NCBI RefSeq assembly: GCF_901933205.1
Contig: NW_022148237.1
Location: forward strand, 186,001-250,000
Origin: Camarhynchus parvulus
Lineage: Eukaryota; Chordata; Aves; Passeriformes; Thraupidae
DNA length: 64,000 bases
Direction: 5' to 3'
Shown here in pieces: positions 1 through 11,320 of this stretch; within the stretch, counting starts at the first letter, position 1; each line of letters starts with the position of its first letter. The notes below the pieces were generated by a model. It was not told the origin of the DNA. It saw nothing but the letters and a program-made list of their open reading frames with translations, and made no database searches. The position numbers were made by a program, and so were the translations under genes.

Positions 1-700
1 GGGTTTTTTTTGGGGGAAAAAATGGGGTTTTGGGAAAAAAAATGGGGATTTTGGGGGAAAAATGGGGTTTTGGGGGGTTAAAAATGAGGATGCTGGGGAG
101 AAAAACTGGGATTTGGGGAAAAACCCCAGGGATTTCCATGGGAAAAGTGACATTTGGGGGGAAAAAATGGGATTTGGGGGAGAAAAATGGGGATTTTGGG
201 GTGGGGGGGTTCCAGGGATTTTGGGGGCCTTTTCCTGGGATTTTTTGAGGGGTTTTCCCCGGATCTCTGAGCAGGTTCTCCCAGATTTCTGGGCTGTTTT
301 CCCAGGATCTATGCACTGGTTTCGCTGGATTTCTGGGCAGGTTTGGTGGGCAGCTTTTCCCTGGATTTCCAGCCTGGTTTCCCTGGATCTCTGGGCAGCT
401 TTTCCCTGGATTTCCAGCCTGGTTTCCCTGGATTTCCAGCCCGGTTTTGGGCAGCTTTTCCCTGGATTTTCAGCCCGATTTCCTGGGATCTCTGGACTGT
501 TTTTCCAGCTTCCCAGGCTGCTTTTCCCAGGATCTCTGAGCTGTTTTCCCATCTTCCCAGCCCAGTTGCCCTGGATCTCTGAGCAGGTTTTCCCAGGATC
601 TCTGTGCTGTTTTCCCACATTTCCAGCCCGGTTTCCCTGGATCTCTGGGCAGCTTTTCCCTGGATTTCCAGCCCGCTTTCCCGGGACGCATTTCCTCTGG
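1..700. repeat. Intronic tandem repeat of HNRNPUL2
   Basis: Bases 1-240 are G-rich low-complexity DNA (GGGGAAAAATGGGG-like). From about 240 to 690 an approximately 27-bp unit recurs, built on TTCCCTGGATTTCCAGCC with alternating GGGCAGCTTTTCCC. It lies in the intron downstream of the 707-838 exon. Long open frames across it arise from the repeat and are not genes. Confidence 0.8.
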
Positions 701-706
701 GGGTAC

Positions 707-3700
707 CTGGTCGAGGATGAAGTTGCGGCGGGCGCGGGGGGCGATCTGCACCAGCTTGCTAAGGCACTGCGCCGCCTGCTGGGTCAGCAGCTCCCGGCTC
801 TTGGCGTCCAGCTCCTCCTCCGGCTCCGGCCCCCGCGTCTGCACGGCCACGAGCGGGAATTCGGGGATTCGGGGATTTGGGAACGGCCACGGGCACGGGG
901 AGGGATGGGGGAGAGCCAGGCTGGGGAGCCTGGAGCTGGCTGGGCCACAGAGCCCAGAAATCCCAGCCTGGAATTCCCGTTATCCCGTCCTATCAATCCC
1001 AGTATTTTCATCCTATTAATCCCATTATCCCATCCTGTCAATCCCGTTATTCCCAGACTATCCCATTCCAGAATTCCCATCCCATTACCCCATCCTATCA
1101 ATCCCATTATTTTCATCCTATCAATCCCATTATTTTCATCCTATCAATCCCATTATCCCATCCTATCAATCCCATTATTCCCACCCCATCCATGCCCTTC
1201 CATTATCCCATCCCATTATTCCCAGTCCATCCCACCATTCCATTCCCATTATTCCACCCTATCAATCCCATTATTCCTGTTATTCCTATGCCAGAATTCC
1301 CATCCGTGCCATCCCATTATTCCATCCTATCAATCCCATTATTTCTGTTATTCCCACTCCAGAATTCCCATCCGTGCCATCCCATTATCTCATTCTATCA
1401 ATCCCATTATCTCATCCTATCAATCCCATTATTCCCCTCCCAGAATTCCCATCCACCTCCTTCCATCATTCCCAGTCCATCCTATCCATCCCATTATTCC
1501 CAGTCCATCCCACCACCCCCATTCCCACCCTAAATTCCCATTTTCCCTTCATCACCCTGAGCTGGTGCAAGACAAAGATCCCAACCCACGATCCAATTAT
1601 CCCACAATCCAATTATCCCACAATCCAATTATCCCACAATCCTTGGGCCCCATTATCCCACGGATCTCATTATCCCATGGACTCCACGGATCTCGTTTTC
1701 CCATGGATTCCATCCTTTCCCCAAATTCCCAGTTTTTCCTTGAGACCCTGAGCTGGTGCAGGAGGAAGATCCCATCCCATTATTCAATCAATCCCATCCA
1801 TCCCACAGATCCCCCATCCCAGCTGACCCTGAGCTGGTGCAGGACGCGCTCGGTGCCCAGGATGTTGTAGCGCTTGTCCCGGTTCTCCTGCGAATGTTTC
1901 TGTGCCCAAAGCGTCTTCCCGGAGCCCGGCAGCCCCACCATCAGCAGCACCTGGGGTGGCAGGGACGGACAGAGGGAGGGAGGGAATTCCTCAGGGAACA
2001 CGGAATTCCAGAGGGGAATGGGGCACAGAATTCCGAGAGAACAGAGCCAGGATTCCCAGTGCATCCAGGAGAAAGGGGCACCAGAATTCCCGAAGGGGGA
2101 TGGAATTCCTGACGGAACACGGAATTCCCGAAAGGGAGAGAGGAATGGGGCATGGAATTCCCAAAGGGGCAGGGGAATGGGGCACAGAATTCTGGGTGGA
2201 ACAGGGCTGGCATTCCCAGTGGATCCAGAGGGATGAACACCAGGATTCCCAGCGGTTCCCTGCCTGGATTCCCAGTGGATCCCTGCCTGGATTCCCGTGG
2301 ATCCCTGCCATTCCCGGATCCCTGCCCGGATTCCCAGTGGATCCCTGCCCGGATTCCCAGTGGATCCCTGCCCGGATTCCCGGTGGATCCCTGCCTGGAT
2401 TCCCGGTGGATCCCTGCCCGGATTCCCAGCAAACCCAACCCCACCATTCCCACTGGGACCCCAGGGATCCCCCAAGAGGAAGGAGCCCCTGGATCCCCCA
2501 GAACCCCCAGACCACCCCCAAATCCCCCGCCAGGCCCCCACCTCGCACTCCTCGGTGCTCTTGGGCCCCGGCGCCGTCCGGACCCTCTCGTGGGCCGGGA
2601 TCTCGTGGATGAACACGAAGCCGTCGGGCACGGGCGCCAGCGGCTCGGGGCGCTGCCCGAAGTTGAGCTCCACGGCGCAGCCCTTGCACAGCACGTGCGG
2701 CAGCAGCGCCCTCTCGCCCAGCGCGCCCTTGGGCACCTGGAAGGCCGTGCCCAGCTCCTGCCCGTTCTTGGAGAACGACAGCGCCACCAGCTCCGCGCCC
2801 TCAAAGTCCTGCGGGGACCAGAAACCAAAGGGTCCCCACTTCAGTCCTGCCTTTCCCTTTTTTTTTCCTGATTTTTCCCCTTTTAACCCTAATTTTTCTA
2901 ATTTTTTCCTGATGTTTCTCCTCTTTATTCGTAACTTTTCTCCATTTTTTTTCCTGATTTTTCCCATCTTTCCCTGATTTTTCTGTCTTCTTTCCTGATT
3001 TTTCTCCTATTTTTTGCCTGATTTTTCCCATTTTATTTCTAATTTTTCTCCTTTTTTTCCCCTGATTTTTCCCCTTTTTTTCCCTCATTTTCCCCATTTC
3101 ATTCCTATTATTTTTTGCCTTTCTTTTCCCTTGATTTTCCCAGGTTTTTTCCCTTGATTTTCCCAGTTTTTTCCCCTGATTTTCCCCCTTTTTTCCCCTC
3201 ATTTTCTCCATTTTACTCTTAATTTTTTTCGCCTTTTTTTCCTTGATTTTCCCAGGTTTTTTTTCTGATTTTTCCCCTTTTTTCCAGATTTTACCAGTTT
3301 TTTTTCCCTGACTTTCCAAGGCTTTTCCCTCATTCTTCTCAGGCGTTTTTCCTGATTTTTCCATGTTTTTTCCCCCAGATTTTTCTCCTTTTTTTCCTGA
3401 TCTTTCCCCTTTTATTCCTGATTTTTCTCCTGTTTTTTCCCAAACTTTCCAGGTTTCTTTCCCTGATTTTCCCAGGTCTTTTCCTGATTTCTCTCTTTTT
3501 TTCCCAGATTTTCACCTTTTCTTTTAGGATCTCCCCAGTGCCCTCCTGATTTTCCCAGGATTTTCAGCTTTTTCCCATTTCCCCCCGGTTTTTCCCCCTC
3601 TCACCGCGAAGCAGCCGATGACGTCGTTTTCTCCAAAACTTTCCCCAAATTCCTCAAATTTTCCATTTTCCACCTTCAGCCCCCGCCCGTCGAAGCCGTA

Positions 3701-6700
3701 GGAAAATTCATCCTCCCTTGGAACGGGGCAAAAAAAGAATTTTGAGGCAAAAAAGGGATTTGCTGGATTTGGGTTTGGGGCTGGATTTTGGGGTGGGTGG
3801 ATTTTGTGATTTCAGTTTGGGGATTGGGATTTTTGAGTCAAGCTGGATTTTTTGGGGATTTGGGGGCAAAGGTGGATTTTTGGGGCAAGAGCTGGATTTT
3901 GGGGTCGGATGGGGACTTGGGTTTTGGATTTTGGGGATTTTGGGGCTGGATTTTGGGGTCCTGGGCTGGATTTTGGGGTGGATTTCAAAGGATTTGGGGA
4001 TCCTGGATGGATTTTGAGATCCTGGATGGATTTTTGAGGATCCTGAGCTGGATTTTGGGGATCCTGATGGATTTTGGGATCCTGGATGGATTTTTGGGAT
4101 CCTGAGCTGGATTTTGGGGATCCTGGATGGATTTTGGGATCCTGAGCTGGATTTTTGGGGATCCTGAATTTTGAGATCCTGGCTGGATTTTGGGGATCCT
4201 GAGCTGGATTTTGGGATCCTGGATGGATTCTGAGGCCCTTTAGCTGGATTTTTGGGGTGGATTTTGGGAGCCTGGATGGATTTTGAGATCCTGGGCTCTG
4301 GATTCGATTTTGGGATCATTTGGTTGTTTGTTGTCTTTTGACCTGGCTGGTTTTGGGATCCTTTTTGGGATCCTAGTTGGGGCGTGGGGGTGGATCTCTT
4401 GAGATCCGATGGGATTGAGCGTTTGGCTGGATTTTGAGATCCTGAGCTGGATTTTGGGATCCTGAGCTGGATCTTTGGGGATCCTGAGCTGGATTTTGGG
4501 ATCCTGGGCTCGATTTTGAGATCCTGGATGGATTTTGTCCTGGCTCTTTTGCTTGTTTGAGTCGAGTTGAGCAGCTGGTTTCTTGGGGGGGGTGGGAGAT
4601 CCGGCGCGGTTTCGAGTGGCACCTCGGAGCTGCCCTCCTTGCCCGGGAGGTTCTGAGACACCTGCGGGGAAATTTGGGGATTTGGGATCAAAAAAAAAAT
4701 CCGGGAATGGGGCAGGGAAAGGGGAACAGCAGCAGCAGAAATCCCCAAAAAATCCAAACAGACCCAAAATCTGCTAAAATAGGCACCAAAAAACTCAAAT
4801 CACTCTAAAACCCCTCGAAGCTCTCCCAAAATATCCCTGAACCCCCCCGGAAAACCCTGAACACTCCCAAAAACCCCCAAACCCACCCAAAACTCCCAAA
4901 AACCCCTCAAACTCTCCCAAAATTCCTTTTTCTGCCTCTCCCTGTGCTCCCTGTGTAATCCCAGCCCCCCAGGGAGTTTTTTTATCATCTTTTTCCCCAT
5001 TTTTCTGGTTTTTCCCATTTTTGCCCCATTTTTTTCCTTTTTTATCCATTTTTTCCCATTTTCGCCCTGGGTTTTTTTTCCCATTTTTTCCCATTTCTGC
5101 CCTGTTTTTTCCCCGATTTTTCCCCCATTTTGCCCCCTTTTTTGCCATTTTCCCCTTTTTTTTTTTTTTCCCCCACCTTGGCCTGGAAGCAGACCCGTCC
5201 ATTTCCCCCCATTTTTCCCCATTTCCCCCATTTTTACCCCCATTTCCGTGCCCACCTTGGCCTGGAAGCAGACCCAGCCCTGTTTCACCCCATTTTTCCC
5301 CGTTTTTCCCCCATTTTTGCCCACCTTGGCCTGGAAGCAGACGCGTCCTCCCCTTTTCCCCATTTTTTTCCCCCGTTTCCGTGCCCACTGAGCCTGGAAG
5401 CAGCCGGGAACATGTTTCCCCCCCGTTTTTCCCCATTTTTGCCCGCCTGGCCCGGAACTGCAGGTCCGACGTGTCTGGGGGGAAAGCACAGATCCAGAAC
5501 AGGTCCCGGCCCAAATCCCAGAAATCGGGACAAAAATCCCGGAATTTATCTCAAAATCCCAGAATTTATCCCCAAAATCCCATAAATTTATCCCAGAATT
5601 TATCCCCAATATCCCAGAAATTTATCCCAGTATTTATCCTAAAATCCTGCAATTTATCCCACCATTTATCCCAAAATCCCAGAATTTATCCCCAAAATCC
5701 CCCTTTTATCCCAGAATTTATCCCAGAATTTATCCCCAAAATCCCAGAATTTATCCCAGAATTTATCCCAAAATCCTGGAATTTATCCCAGAATTTATCC
5801 CCAAAATCCCATAAATTTATCCCAGAATTTATCCTAAAATCCTGGAATTTATCCCAGAATTTATCCCAAAAATCCCAGAATTTATCCCCAAAATCCCAGA
5901 AATTTATCCCAGAATTTATCCCAAAATCCCAGAATTTATCCCAGAATTTATCCCCAAAATCCCAGAATTTATCCCAAAATTTATCCCAAAAATCCCAGAA
6001 TTTATCCCAAAATTTATCCCAAAATCCTGGAATTTATCCCAGAATTTATCCCCAAAATCCCAGAATTTATCCCAAAATTTATCCCAAAAATCCCAGAATT
6101 TATCCCAAAATTTATCCCAAAATCCTGGAATTTATCCCAGAATTTATCCCCAAAATCCCAGAATTTATCCCCAAATCCTCCAATTCCAAAGGGAATGTTC
6201 TGATTTATCCCAGAAATTCCCCAAAATCCCCCAATTTCCCTCACAGGTGTCCAGGATCACCAGGGTCTCGTCCTCCTCCCCCTCCGGGGGCTCCTCCTCG
6301 GGCGGCGGCGGAGATTTGGACCTGGGGGTGGAAAATGAGAAAATTTGGGGAAAATTCCCAAATTCTGGGGGTGGAAATTCCCAAATTCTTGGGGTGGAAA
6401 TTCCCAAATTTTGGGGGTGGAAATTCCCAAATTTGGGGTGGAAATTCCCAAATTCTGGGGGTGGAAAATGCCCAAATTTTGGGGTGGGAAATTCCCAAAT
6501 TCTGGGGTGGGAAAATGCCAAATTTTGGGGTGGGAAAATGCCAAAATCTGAGTGAGGGGGGAATGGCAAAGTTGGGGGAAAATCCCAAATCCAGAGTGGG
6601 AGCTCCTCTGGAAGTGAAACCATAAAAAAAAAAATTCTGAAAAAAATCTGAAAAAATTCCAAATCATTTCCCCAAGCCCCAGATGCCCTGAATGCCCAGA

Positions 6701-9700
6701 AACCCCCAAAAAACCCCAAAAAAGCCCCCAAACCCCCCGCACCGGCTGTTGTAGGCCTCCTCGCGGAACTCGTGCCAGGCCCGGCCGTGCTCGTCCTTCT
6801 CGTCCCGCAGCCGCTTCAGCCCCCGGCGCTCGGCCTCCGCCTTGGCCTTGTCCTCCTCCTCCCCTGCAGCGCCAAAATTGGCATTTTGTACCAAAATACA
6901 GGCAACAAACTCCTCATTTGGTACCAAAATACAGGGAACAAATTCATCATTTTGTACCAAAATACAGGGAACAAACTCCTCATTTTGCACCAAAATACAG
7001 GGAACAAATTCCTCATTTTGTACCAAAATACAGGGAACAAACTCCTCATTTTGTACCAAAATACAGGCAACAAACTCCTCATTTTGTACCAAAATACAGG
7101 GAACAAACTCCTCATTTGGTACCAAAATACAGGGAACAAATTCCTCATTTTGTACCAAAATACAGGGAACAAACTCCTCATTTTGCACCAAAATACAGGG
7201 AACAAACTCCTCATTTGGCACCAAAATACAGGGAACAAATTCCTCATTTTGTACCAAAATACAGGGAACAAATTCATCATTTTGTACCAAAATACAGGGA
7301 ACAAATTCATCATTTTGTACCAAAATACAGGGAACAAATTCATCATTTTGTACCAAAATACAGGGAACAAATTCCTCATTTTGTACCAAAATATAGGGAA
7401 TAAATTCCTCATTTTGTACCAAAATACAGGGAACAAATTTTTATATGGGATCCTCCTCCCCTGCAACGCCAAAATTGGGGATTTTGTACCAAAATACAGG
7501 GAACCAATTCCTGATTTTGTACCAAATTATCCTGGGTTTTATATGGGAACAAATTCCTCATTTTGTACCAAAATACCCAGGGTTTGGCATAGGAACAAAT
7601 TCCTCATTTTGTACCAAAATATCCTGGGTTTTACATGGGATCCTCCTCCCCTGCAACACCAAAATTGGGATTTTGCACCAAAATACAGGGGAACAAATTT
7701 CTGATTTTGTACCAAAACATAGGGAACAAACTCCTCATTTTGTACCAAAACATAGGGAATAAATTCCTCATTTTGTACCAAAATACAGGGAACAAACTCC
7801 TCATTTTGTACCAAATTATCTGGGGTTTGACAGGGGAGCAAATTCCTCATTTTGTACCGAAACAGCCTGGGTTTTATATGGGAATAAATTCCTGACTTTG
7901 TACCAAAATACCCGGGGTTTTATGTGGGATCCTCCTCCCCTGGAACAGCAAAATTGGGGATTTGGCACCAAAATAGTCGGGGTTCCACCAGGGAACACAA
8001 ACACTGAGACACAGCGAGGAATTCTGGCTTTTCCCGGGAAAAAATTTGGATTTATTTCTATTTTTCTGGGGGATAAAAGGGTTAAAATTCAGATTTATTT
8101 CAAATTTCCCGGGAAAAAAGGGTTAAATTTGGATTTATTTAAATTTCTCCATCTTCTCCTAGGGGAAAAAGGGTTAAAATTCAGATTTATTTCTTTTTGG
8201 CTCTTCTGGAAGAAAAAGGGTTAAAACTCAGATTTATTCAAATTTCTTCAGGGAAAAAATGGTTAAAATTTGGATTTATTTCCATTTTTTCCAGCAAAAA
8301 AGTGTTAAATTTGGATTTAATTTCATATTTCCTAAAAAAAAAAGATTAAATTTTGGATTTACTTCCATTTCTCTGACTTCTACTGGAAAAAAAGGGTTAA
8401 AATTCAGATTTATTTCAATTTTTCTGGGGGAGAAGGGCTAAAATTCGAATTTATTATTATTTTTCTGGGGGAAAAAGGGTTAAAATTCTGACTTTCATTT
8501 TTCTAAGGAAAAAATGGTCAAAATTTGGATTTATTTTAATTTTTTGCCTTAAAAATCCAATTAAAACGGAATCTTCCATGGAAATGCCAAAGGTTGAATG
8601 CATTCCTTTCCTTTAGAAGCTCAAAGATTGGTTAAAATCCTGATTTTTTCCTCAAAGATTATTTCAATCCAAGCATTCAATGAGGATTCTGGATTTTCCC
8701 AGTTTTTAGAATGGTGAAAAGTGCCTAAAATTCAGATATTTTCTTAAAAAATGAATGAAATAAAAACATTCCATGAAACTCTTAGAGTTTGAATTAATTT
8801 TCCCACCTGGAATGGCTTAAAAAAGCAAAAAAAAAGTTTAAAATCCTTAAAAAATGTAAAATTCCCTTGGGATTTTTCATGGAAAAAGAAAAATTCTGGC
8901 TCAAGATCCATTGATTCAGCGAAAACTGGAAAATCTAAATTAAAAATTAATAAAATTCTGTTCCCAGCTCCATAAATCCTCCCAAAATCAGAATTTTTCC
9001 AACAAAAATCAGATTTTTTTTCCCTTCAAAATGTGAGTTTTTTCTTTCAAATCCCAGGATTTTCCAATGAAAAATCAACATTTTCCATCAAAAATCAAAA
9101 TCTTCCCTCAGAAATCAGGATTTTCCCCTCAAGAATCCACATTTTCCTCACAAAAATCCTGATTTTCCCTAAGAAATCACATCTTTCACCACAAAAATCC
9201 AAGTTTTCCCTTCAAAAATCCCAAAACTTTCCCCAAACCCAGAGATTTCACCTTAAAACAAACCCTCCATTTTCCCAACACTATCCCCCCGGATTATTTC
9301 TCCAAATTTAAATTTTTTCCCCTCAAAATCGAGAATTTTCCCTCAGAAATCCACAAAAATCCAGATTGTTTTCCCACCAAAACCCGAATTTCCCCCAACC
9401 CCAGATTTCTCCTTTAAAAACCCAAATTTTTCCCAACTTTTTCTCACAATTTCCCCCAAACCCAACTCGGAATTGGCCAATTCCAGCAATTCCATTGATT
9501 TCCCCTCAGCCGCCGCTCCACAAAAATCTCTTCGAATTCAAATTTTTCCCGCTTTTTCCCCCCTCAACTCCCGAATTTCCCTGTGGGGAGTTTGGGGGTT
9601 TTATCCCGATTTTATCCCCAAAAACCTGGGAATGGGGATGGGACCAAAATCGGGATTTTTGAGGGAAAAACGGGAATTTTGTGAGGGGCCCCTCACGAGG

Positions 9701-11024
9701 CTCCGGGGCCTATCCCGGTTTGTTTTTTCCGGTTTTTTTCCCGGTTTTTTGGTGGGATTTTTCCCGAGCATCCCAAGGTTCTTTTCCCGGTCCCGGGTCC
9801 CTCACAAAGATTCGGGGTTTCTTTCCCGGTTTTGGGGATCCCGCTCCCGGTTCTGAGGGTTCCTTTCCCGGTCCCCTCATGAAGATCTCGGGATTCTCTT
9901 CCCGGTTCTGGGGATCCCGTTCCCGGTTCTGAGGGTTTCCTTTCCCGTCCCCTCACGAGGATTTCGGGGTTATTTTCCCGATCCCGGGGATCCCGTTCCC
10001 GGTTCTGGGGGTTCTTTTCCCGGTTCCCCTCCTGGGCCCAAGGATCCCTCCCAAGGATCTCGGGGTTCCTTTCCCGGTCCCCTCAGGAGACCCCCTCACG
10101 GATCCCATTCCCGGTTCCGAGGGTTCTTTTCCCGGTTCCCTCACGAGGATCTCAGGGTTCTTTTCTCGGCTCCCACCCGGTCCCGGTTCTGGGGGTTCTT
10201 TTCCCGGTTCCCCTCTTGGTGCCGGGGATCCCCCCCAAGGATCTCGGGTTTCCTTTCCCGATCCTTCCCGAGGATTTTGGTTTTCTTTTCACGGTTCTCC
10301 TCCCGAGAATTTCGTGGTTCCTTTCCCAGTCCCGGGAATCCCTCCCGAGGTTCTGGGGATCCCATTCCCGGTTCCGGTGGTTCCTTTCCCGGTCCCCTCA
10401 CGAGGATCCCGGGATCCTTTTACCGGTTCCCTCCCGTTCCCGGGGATCTCTCCCAAGGATCTCGAGGTTCCTTTCCCGGTCCCTTCACGAGAACCTCGGG
10501 GTTCTTTTTCCGATTCTGCAGATCCCGTTCCCGGTTCTGGGGGTTCCTTTCCCGGTCTCCTCCCGAGGATTTCGGGGTTTTTTCCCCGGTCCCGGGGATC
10601 CCTCCCGAGGTTCTGGGGAATCCCATTTCCCATCCCCTCGCGAGGATCTCGAGGTTCCTCTCCCGGTCCCCCCCCGGTCCCGTCTCTCCCCCATCGCTCA
10701 CCCGCCGCCGCCTCCTCCTCCTTGGCCTCAGCCGCGGCCGCTTCATCCCCGCTGGGCGCCTCCTCCGGCGGCCGCTCGGCCCCGTTCACGCCGCCGCCGC
10801 CGCCGCCGCCTCCTCCCTCGGCCGCCTCAGCCTCGGCCGCGGCCGCCGCTCCCTCCTCCTGCGGCGGCTGCAGCGGCTCCGACCCCGCGGGCTCGGCCGG
10901 GGCCGCCTCCTCTTCCTCCTCCTCCTCCTCCTCCTCCTCCCCGGGGCCGGGCTGGGCCGGGGCCGCCTCGGGGGCCGCGGCGGCCGCTTCGTCCTCATCG
11001 GCGAGCAGCGCTTCCTCGTCCTCC

Positions 11025-11059
<35 letters not shown>

Positions 11060-11320
11060 CTCCTCCTCCTCATCCCCTCCGTGGGGCCGCCCGCCCGGGC
11101 CTCCCGCCGGCCCCGCTTCCCCGGCGCAGCTCGAGGCGGCCGCGGCCGGGCCTCCCCCGCCGCCGCCGCCGCCGCCTTCCTCGGGCCCCGCCGCCAACAT
11201 CTCGGCGTCCAGGGCCTCCTGCAGCCGCTGCGCCAGCTCCACCTTCAGCCCGCGGGCGTCCAGGCCGCGCCGGCCCAGCTCGGCCCGCAGCTCGGTCACC
11301 TTCAGCCGCTTCACGTCCAT
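707..11320 (-). CDS. HNRNPUL2: HNRNPUL2, heterogeneous nuclear ribonucleoprotein U-like 2 (3' end outside window)
   Basis: Nuclear RNA-binding scaffold of the hnRNP U family (SAP, SPRY and dead kinase-like P-loop domains). Exons read: 10702-11320, 6743-6863, 6245-6321, a fragment near 5452-5474, 4623-4661, 3605-3716, 2542-2808, 1828-1950, 707-838; later exons lie beyond base 1. Start is the ATG at 11320, opening [15 protein letters not shown], the SAP helix. Exon 1 then runs through Glu, Ala and Gly homopolymer tracts typical of the family. Exon 2 has [20 protein letters not shown]. The SPRY part is recognisable at 3605-3716 ([12 protein letters not shown]) and 2542-2808 ([21 protein letters not shown]). 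The Walker A motif GLPGSGKT lies in 1828-1950, and [16 protein letters not shown] ends the last exon seen. The SPRY stretch between 5474 and 3716 is incomplete: roughly 30 residues after the DLQF motif and about 18 before EDEF cannot be found. Identity is firm; exon limits in the damaged part are not. Confidence 0.92.
1000..1545. repeat. CCTATCAATCCCATTAT minisatellite
   Basis: About 18-bp units reading CCTATCAATCCCATTATC fill the HNRNPUL2 intron between the exons at 707-838 and 1828-1950. Degenerate ATCCCATTATTCCC spacers separate the units. Confidence 0.85.
1551..1770 (-). repeat. Two intronic copies of the P-loop exon's 3' edge
   Basis: The genuine exon end with its donor reads CTGCACCAGCTCAGGGTCAG on the minus strand (1824-1845). 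The same core recurs at about 1551-1572 and 1744-1766, each with GGGT following CTCA. The copies lie 60-270 bp downstream of the real donor and may act as decoy 5' splice sites. Confidence 0.7.
2040..2440. repeat. GGATCCCTGCCCGGATTCCCAGT repeat
   Basis: A 24-bp unit of the form GGATCCCTGCCCGGATTCCC occurs about nine times from 2240 to 2440. It is preceded by related GGAATTCC-rich units from 2040. It lies in the HNRNPUL2 intron between the SPRY and P-loop exons. Confidence 0.8.
2840..3600. repeat. Pyrimidine-rich TTTTTCCCTGATTTTTCC array
   Basis: An irregular 20-25 bp pyrimidine repeat (TTTCCTGATTTTTCCC) fills the HNRNPUL2 intron between 2808 and 3605. On the gene's own strand this is a purine tract of GGGAAAAATC units. 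Confidence 0.75.
3720..4560. repeat. GATCCTGAGCTGGATTTTGGG minisatellite
   Basis: About 21-24 bp units (GATCCTGGATGGATTTTGGG and GATCCTGAGCTGGATTTTGG alternating) occupy the HNRNPUL2 intron, clearest from 3980 to 4540. Open frames on both strands across it are repeat translations. Confidence 0.85.
4800..5170. repeat. Low-complexity intron DNA of HNRNPUL2
   Basis: CCCAAAACTCCCAAAAACCC units at 4800-4930 give way to TTTTTCCCATTTTTGCCCC units at 4980-5170. No exon is recognisable between the exon at 4623-4661 and the exon-edge copies that begin at 5174. Confidence 0.7.
5174..5474 (-). other. HNRNPUL2: Damaged SPRY exon of HNRNPUL2 with four copies of its 3' edge
   Basis: Read on the minus strand, an acceptor at 5475-5477 opens the expected exon (Y-T-S-D-L-Q-F) at 5474. 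After about 23 bases the sequence runs straight into intron-like GGGCAAAAATGGGG. The expected 3' end of the same exon, C-F-Q-A-K followed by GT, is present separately at about 5322-5345. It is repeated at 5252-5276, 5174-5197 and, degraded, at 5386-5407. The break sits where TTCCGGGCCA (front half) and TTCCAGGCCA (3' edge) are near-identical, as expected if a deletion or an assembly collapse joined two similar sequences. Confidence 0.6.
5520..6180. repeat. CCCAGAATTTATCCCAAAAT minisatellite
   Basis: About thirty 18-22 bp units of CCCAGAATTTATCCC(C)AAAAT, some with a CCTGGAATTTATCC variant, fill the HNRNPUL2 intron between 5474 and 6245. Confidence 0.9.
6335..6560. repeat. GGTGGAAATTCCCAAATTCTGG repeat
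   Basis: About nine units of approximately 24 bp (GGGGTGGAAATTCCCAAATT) lie immediately upstream, in gene orientation, of the acceptor of the exon at 6245-6321. Confidence 0.85.
6870..7440. repeat. 33-bp minisatellite TTTTGTACCAAAATACAGGG
   Basis: Seventeen or so near-identical 33-bp units of the form CAAATTCCTCATTTTGTACC / AAAATACAGGGAA occupy HNRNPUL2 intron 1 beside exon 2. The period is a multiple of three, so all frames stay open. The resulting 184-252 residue periodic open frames on both strands are not genes. Confidence 0.95.
7440..8000. repeat. Composite array with copies of the exon-2 acceptor edge
   Basis: The 33-bp units mutate into longer composites here. Three of them include TCCTCCTCCCCTGCAACGCC followed by AAAATTGG, near 7449-7475, 7639-7665 and 7927-7953. 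This matches the real exon-2 start and its acceptor at 6853-6880 (CTGCAG on the minus strand). Confidence 0.75.
8030..8540. repeat. GGGTTAAAATTCAGATTTATTT repeat
   Basis: Units of 40-50 bp sharing AAAGGGTTAAAATTCAGATT recur about ten times in HNRNPUL2 intron 1. Confidence 0.8.
8540..9680. other. AT-rich intron DNA, no gene seen
   Basis: AT-rich low-complexity sequence inside HNRNPUL2 intron 1, with scattered TTTTCCCTCAAAAATC motifs from 9030 to 9400. I see no exon, RNA gene or recognisable mobile element in it. Confidence 0.5.
9680..10690. repeat. GGTTCCTTTCCCGGTCCCCTCACGAGGAT minisatellite
   Basis: About 45-50 bp units combining TTTCCCGGTCCC, TCACGAGGATCTCGGG and CCGTTCCCGGTTCTGGGGGT recur about twenty times. 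They end directly at the donor of HNRNPUL2 exon 1 (10696-10701). Confidence 0.85.

Noticed and set aside
62..1870. 602-residue plus-strand open frame
   Set aside because: Translation of two intronic repeats (GDSL-free Phe/Pro/Ser periodicity). It covers HNRNPUL2 exons on the opposite strand and has no homology or codon structure.
6664..7704. Perfectly periodic 11-residue repeat proteins on both strands
   Set aside because: The 33-bp minisatellite has a period divisible by three, so all frames stay open. It lies within HNRNPUL2 intron 1.
10786..11073. Arg-rich protein encoded opposite the Glu tract
   Set aside because: It is a shifted frame of HNRNPUL2 exon 1's GAG/GAGGAG repeats. The SAP-domain frame is the conserved one.
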